Below are positions 13,983 to 16,430 of a DNA stretch of 16,430 nucleotides, one piece after another (within the stretch, counting starts at the first letter, position 1; each line of letters opens with the position of its first letter). The notes beneath the pieces are model-generated. The model was not told the DNA's origin. It ran no database searches and saw nothing but the letters and a program-made list of their open reading frames with translations. The stretch comes from CAZOVB01 sp046541415. Lineage in GTDB: Bacteria > Planctomycetota > Phycisphaerae > SM23-33. A program made the translations under genes and the position numbers. The stretch is from positions 1 to 16,430 of the forward strand of contig JBKHDI010000082.1 of NCBI GenBank assembly GCA_046541415.1, written 5' to 3'.

Positions 13983-14431
13983 CCGGTCACCTCGATGCCC
14001 ATCTGCTTCTGCCAGCAGAACATCTCCCCGGTGTGGTGCTGGAGGTGACGCAGGGCGTAGATGATCCGTTCGAGGTTCGTGGTCTTCTGCTCATCGACGC
14101 TGTCCAGCCCCTCTCCGGCCAGGACATCGACCCACGCTTGAGTCATCTTCCGGACGCGGCGGAGGTACTTGTTCTGGGCGGCCTGGTCGGGCACGTCGTC
14201 GTCGGTCATCTTCCAGACCGGCAGGCCGAAGCGGTCGAACGCGGCGCGGTCGCCGGTGGTGTAGAACTCCCCGCAGACCAGGGCGTGGGCGGCGCATCGC
14301 CCGGGGCCGGTGTACGGGCTGGCCCCCTGCTTCCACTGCTCGGGGCTGAAGCTGCCGAGGGTCGACTCCAGCGTCCCGAACGCCTCGGCCCACTGGGCGT
14401 GGAGGCCCTTTACAATCCTTCGTTCGTGCAT
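13973..14431 (-). CDS. DinB/YfiT-like putative metalloenzyme
   Basis: 152 residues forming a predicted four-helix bundle. The DinB-family metal triad is plausible at His49 (CAAHALVCGEF) and the His129 / His133 pair in YALRHLQHHTGEM, which is the characteristic C-terminal motif. Family members include mycothiol, bacillithiol and glutathione S-transferases and damage-induced proteins; most are uncharacterised. The open frame extends to 14464, but ATG 14431 follows AAGGAG by 6 bases and is the best start. It is first in a two-gene unit with the acetyltransferase, whose start overlaps its stop. A good promoter (TTGTCG, 17 bases, TATCCT) lies 43 bases upstream. The specific substrate is unknown. 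Confidence 0.82.
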   Translation of the reverse strand: MHERRIVKGLHAQWAEAFGTLESTLGSFSPEQWKQGASPYTGPGRCAAHALVCGEFYTTGDRAAFDRFGLPVWKMTDDDVPDQAAQNKYLRRVRKMTQAWVDVLAGEGLDSVDEQKTTNLERIIYALRHLQHHTGEMFCWQKQMGIEVTGWE

Positions 14432-14473
14432 CTTCGGCTCCTTCGGTTTCGGCCCTGGTCGCATTTGCGTAGA

Positions 14474-14502
14474 AGGATACTGCCCTGTCGACGGGACGAC
14501 AA
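14474..14502 (-). promoter_or_regulatory. Promoter for the dinB-like/maa unit
   Basis: On the - strand: -35 TTGTCG (14502-14497), 17-base spacer, -10 TATCCT (14479-14474). The predicted start near 14467 gives a leader of about 36 bases before ATG 14431. It is one of the better promoter matches in the window. Confidence 0.5.
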
Positions 14503-14523
14503 TGACATTCGCTCATCCAGCCA

Positions 14524-14551
14524 TTGCCCCGGCCCCGGAATCCGGTACAAT
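14524..14551 (+). promoter_or_regulatory. Promoter for araA
   Basis: TTGCCC (14524-14529), 16-base spacer, TACAAT (14546-14551, five of six to consensus). The predicted start near 14558 leaves a leader of about 40 bases to ATG 14597. Its -35 box is 21 bases from the -35 box of the oppositely directed dinB promoter. Confidence 0.55.
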
Positions 14552-14596
14552 CTTCCTCAGGCTCGCCACGTCGATCCGCATACAGAGGAACAAACG

Positions 14597-16102
14597 ATGA
14601 CCCGGAATCCATCTGCCACATTGTGGTTTGTTACAGGCAGTCAGCATCTTTACGGCGACGAGGCCCTCAAGCAGGTCGCCGCCGATTCGCAGAAAATCGT
14701 CGACGCACTGAACGCCGAGGCCAACCTGCCGGCCAGACTGGTCGCCAAGCCCCTGGTCACCCTGCCCGAGGAGGTCACCCGCACCTGCCGGGCTGCCTCG
14801 GCCGATGAGGACTGCATCGGCCTGGTCTGCTGGATGCACACCTTCAGCCCGGCCAAGATGTGGATCGCCGGCCTGGCGGGCCTGCAGAAGCCCTTCCTCC
14901 ACCTGCACACGCAGTTCAACCGCGACATCCCGTTCGGCTCGATCGACATGGACTTCATGAACCTCAACCAGTCCGCCCACGGCGGCAGGGAGTTCGGGTT
15001 CATCGCCAGCCGCATGCGCAAGACGCGCAAGGTCATCGTCGGCCATTGGCGGAACGAGTCGGTACTCGCCTCGCTGGACAGCTGGGTCCGGGCTGCGTTG
15101 GCCTGGGCCGACTGGCAGGGCGCGAAGATCGCCCGCTTCGGCGACAACATGCGCAATGTCGCGGTGACCGAGGGCGACAAGGTCGGCGCACAGATCCAGC
15201 TGGGCTACGCGGTCGACGGCTACGGCATGGGCGACCTGGTCGAGCACGTCGAGAACGTCAGCGACACGCAGGTCGAGAAGCTGCTGGCCGAATACGCCGA
15301 GAAGTACGACCTGGCGGCCGACGTCCAGCCCGGCGGCCCGAAACGGAACTCGCTGGCCGTGGCGGCGAGGATTGAACTGGGGATGCGGTCGTTCCTGGCC
15401 GAGGGCGGATTTACCGCGTTTACCACGACGTTCGAGAACCTCCACGGTCTGGACCAACTGCCCGGCCTGGCGGTCCAGCGATTGATGGCAGACGGGTACG
15501 GCTTCGGGGCAGAGGGCGATTGGAAGACCGCCGCCCTGGTCCGGGCAATGAAGGTGATGGGCTCTGGTCTCGACGGCGGCTGCAGCTTCATGGAAGACTA
15601 CACCTACCACCTCGACCCGGCCGATGAGAAGGTCCTGGGCGCCCACATGCTGGAGGTCTGCGAGACGGTCGCGGCCGGGCGCTGCTCGCTGCAGGTTCAC
15701 CCACTGGGCATCGGGGGCAAGTCGGACCCGGCCAGGCTGATCTTCGACGCCCCGGCCGGTGCGGCGATCAACGCTTCGATCGTCGACATGGGCAACCGCC
15801 TGCGGCTGCTGGTCAACCCCGTGGATGTCGTCGATCCGGAAGACGACCTGCCGAACCTGCCGGTGGCGCGGGCGATCTGGAAGCCCGCCCCGGACCTCCG
15901 GACGGCCGCGGCGGCGTGGATCCTGGCCGGCGGGGCCCACCACACCGCCTTCAGCCAGGCAGTAACCGGGGAAATGCTCGAAGACTTCGCCGAAATCGCC
16001 GCCCTCGAAGCCGTCTTCATCGACCGGCAGACCGACCTGCGCAGCTTCAAGAACGAACTCCGCTGGAACGAAGCCTACTACCACGCCTTCCCGAACATCT
16101 AG
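14597..16102 (+). CDS. araA: L-arabinose isomerase
   Basis: 501 residues, against 500 for the E. coli enzyme. It converts L-arabinose to L-ribulose in the cytosol using Mn2+. The catalytic residues fall at the same positions as in E. coli AraA: Glu306 (YGFGAEGDWK), Glu333 (SFMEDYTYHL), His350 (VLGAH), and His449 (ILAGGAHHTAF) one residue off. The N terminus LWFVTGSQHLYGDEALKQVA and the substrate-binding TQFNRDIPFGSIDMDFMNLNQSAHG segment are canonical. ATG 14597 is preceded by AGAGGAA at about 7 bases. A sigma70-like promoter lies upstream, divergent from dinB. No araB (ribulokinase) or araD (epimerase) is adjacent, so the pathway must be completed elsewhere. Downstream is a non-coding repeat island rather than an operon partner. 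Confidence 0.97.
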   Translation: MTRNPSATLWFVTGSQHLYGDEALKQVAADSQKIVDALNAEANLPARLVAKPLVTLPEEVTRTCRAASADEDCIGLVCWMHTFSPAKMWIAGLAGLQKPFLHLHTQFNRDIPFGSIDMDFMNLNQSAHGGREFGFIASRMRKTRKVIVGHWRNESVLASLDSWVRAALAWADWQGAKIARFGDNMRNVAVTEGDKVGAQIQLGYAVDGYGMGDLVEHVENVSDTQVEKLLAEYAEKYDLAADVQPGGPKRNSLAVAARIELGMRSFLAEGGFTAFTTTFENLHGLDQLPGLAVQRLMADGYGFGAEGDWKTAALVRAMKVMGSGLDGGCSFMEDYTYHLDPADEKVLGAHMLEVCETVAAGRCSLQVHPLGIGGKSDPARLIFDAPAGAAINASIVDMGNRLRLLVNPVDVVDPEDDLPNLPVARAIWKPAPDLRTAAAAWILAGGAHHTAFSQAVTGEMLEDFAEIAALEAVFIDRQTDLRSFKNELRWNEAYYHAFPNI

Positions 16103-16146
16103 AACGCCAAGGCCCCCGCCCCCGCCCGACGTGGGTACGACATCCC

Positions 16147-16236
16147 CAGCCGGGGTGCCATCCGCAGCCGGGGTGCCATCTACAGCCGGGGTGCCATCTA
16201 CAGCCGGGGTGCCATCTACAGCCGGGGTGCCATGGT
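16147..16236. repeat. 18-bp tandem repeat array, about five copies
   Basis: The unit CAGCCGGGGTGCCATCTA repeats with an exact 18-base period at 16147, 16165, 16183, 16201 and 16219. The first copy ends CG instead of TA; copies two to four are identical; the last runs into CATGGTTTGCC, the arm of the next palindrome. The near-perfect identity indicates recent expansion. There are no spacers, so it is not a CRISPR. Because 18 is a multiple of three, reading frames stay open through it on both strands (six-residue AGVPST or WHPGCR repeats), which I regard as accidental. Confidence 0.9.
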
Positions 16237-16262
16237 TTGCCGAGCGCAGCGAGGCAACCATG
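16231..16262. repeat. REP-like palindrome, short form
   Basis: CATGGTT-t-GCC (16231-16241) pairs with GGC-AACCATG (16253-16262), a 10-bp stem with one bulged T and an 11-base loop, GAGCGCAGCGA. The leading bases GGTGCC(A)TGGTTT (16226-16238) recur, with A changed to G, on the opposite strand of the two longer repeats downstream. A REP or BIME-like element is the best description. Confidence 0.65.
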
Positions 16263-16293
16263 CCCGAACGTGACCCACCACCCGGCCAGCCAA

Positions 16294-16348
16294 GCGTGGT
16301 TACGATGCTCTCGGCCTTTGGCCTCGATCCTCGTAAACCACGGCACCA
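16294..16348. repeat. 55-bp REP-like repeat, copy 1
   Basis: This block is repeated at 16376-16430 with one difference (T versus C at the 13th base). It contains an imperfect stem, CGTGGTTACGA (16295-16305) with TCGTAaACCACG (16331-16342), 11 bp with one bulged A, around a GC-rich loop that holds GGCCTTTGGCC. The bulge sits in the arm complementary to the bulge of the short element, consistent with an inverted copy of the same head. Confidence 0.8.
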
Positions 16349-16375
16349 TGTCTTTGATCCCCCGCCGCCGGCGAC

Positions 16376-16430
16376 GCGTGGTTACGACGCTCTCGGCCTT
16401 TGGCCTCGATCCTCGTAAACCACGGCACCA
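16376..16430. repeat. 55-bp REP-like repeat, copy 2
   Basis: Second copy, 82 bases after the first and in the same orientation, running to the window edge. The stem arms lie at 16377-16387 and 16413-16424. The 27-base segment between copies (16349-16375) is GC-rich (CCCGCCGCCGGCGACG). The array may continue beyond the window. Confidence 0.8.

Larger units (their letters stand above)
16103..16430. other. Non-coding repeat island downstream of araA
   Basis: This 328-base stretch is the only gap above 300 bases. It starts with a C-rich run (16111-16128), then the 18-bp tandem array, a short palindrome, a 31-base unique segment, and two 55-bp palindromic repeats. I see no credible gene, tRNA or transposase within it. 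Open frames across it are repeat translations without homologous character. Confidence 0.75.

Noticed and set aside
16147..16236. CRISPR array
   Set aside because: The repeats are directly adjacent with no unique spacers and there are no cas genes.
14513..16261. 582-codon open frame on - opposite araA
   Set aside because: Antisense to araA, which has all catalytic residues; the frame also runs through the tandem repeat.
16131..16418. Open frame of 95 codons on + (and a similar one on -) across the repeat island
   Set aside because: The translation is made of six-residue repeats from the 18-bp array and the palindromes; no ribosome site or domain is visible, and the frame stays open because the unit length is divisible by three.

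Overview
The window is a high-GC bacterial chromosome segment with tightly packed genes. The mix suggests a planctomycete, most likely a Phycisphaerae-type marine, sediment or anaerobic lineage: a CxPxR sulfatase, a GH78-type alpha-L-rhamnosidase, a secreted PQQ-like beta-propeller protein, a lineage-expanded uroporphyrinogen-decarboxylase-like protein, a DUF2203 protein and a possible bacterial topoisomerase VI tail. The taxonomic call is inference, because no marker gene is present.

Layout. (1) 1-2152: the C-terminal end of a + strand gene (possibly topoisomerase VI subunit B) converges on a - strand cluster read arsC -> aldo/keto reductase -> DUF2203. (2) 2153-2370: a divergent control region with an arsC promoter overlapped by a large palindrome, and a second inverted repeat before kdgK. 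(3) 2371-4300: a PfkB sugar kinase (KDG-kinase type), an intrinsic terminator, then a TVP38/TMEM64 membrane protein whose start appears to be a non-standard ATT. (4) 4393-7415, - strand: a URO-D-like protein, a SAM O-methyltransferase and a secreted PQQ-like propeller. (5) 7553-9508: an orphan, degenerate NuoM/MrpD-like membrane protein. (6) 9554-13406: divergent GH78 rhamnosidase and sulfatase, neither with a signal peptide. (7) 13422-14431, - strand: DinB-like protein and maltose-type O-acetyltransferase, overlapping. (8) 14597-16102: L-arabinose isomerase, divergent from dinB across back-to-back promoters. (9) 16103-16430: non-coding repeat island with an 18-bp tandem array followed by REP-like palindromes in opposite orientations.

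How the genes may work together. KdgK, AraA, the rhamnosidase and the sulfatase point to breakdown of sulfated, rhamnose-, arabinose- and uronate-containing polysaccharides. The absence of export signals on the hydrolase and sulfatase suggests part of this occurs inside the cell. The arsC cluster is a separate detoxification unit. I see no CRISPR, prophage, integrase, transposase, tRNA or rRNA. No complete novel multi-gene system is evident. The most unusual items are the degenerate antiporter-like protein, the 3' repeat island, the operator architecture shared by several intergenic regions, and the kdgK terminator with the ATT-start candidate behind it.
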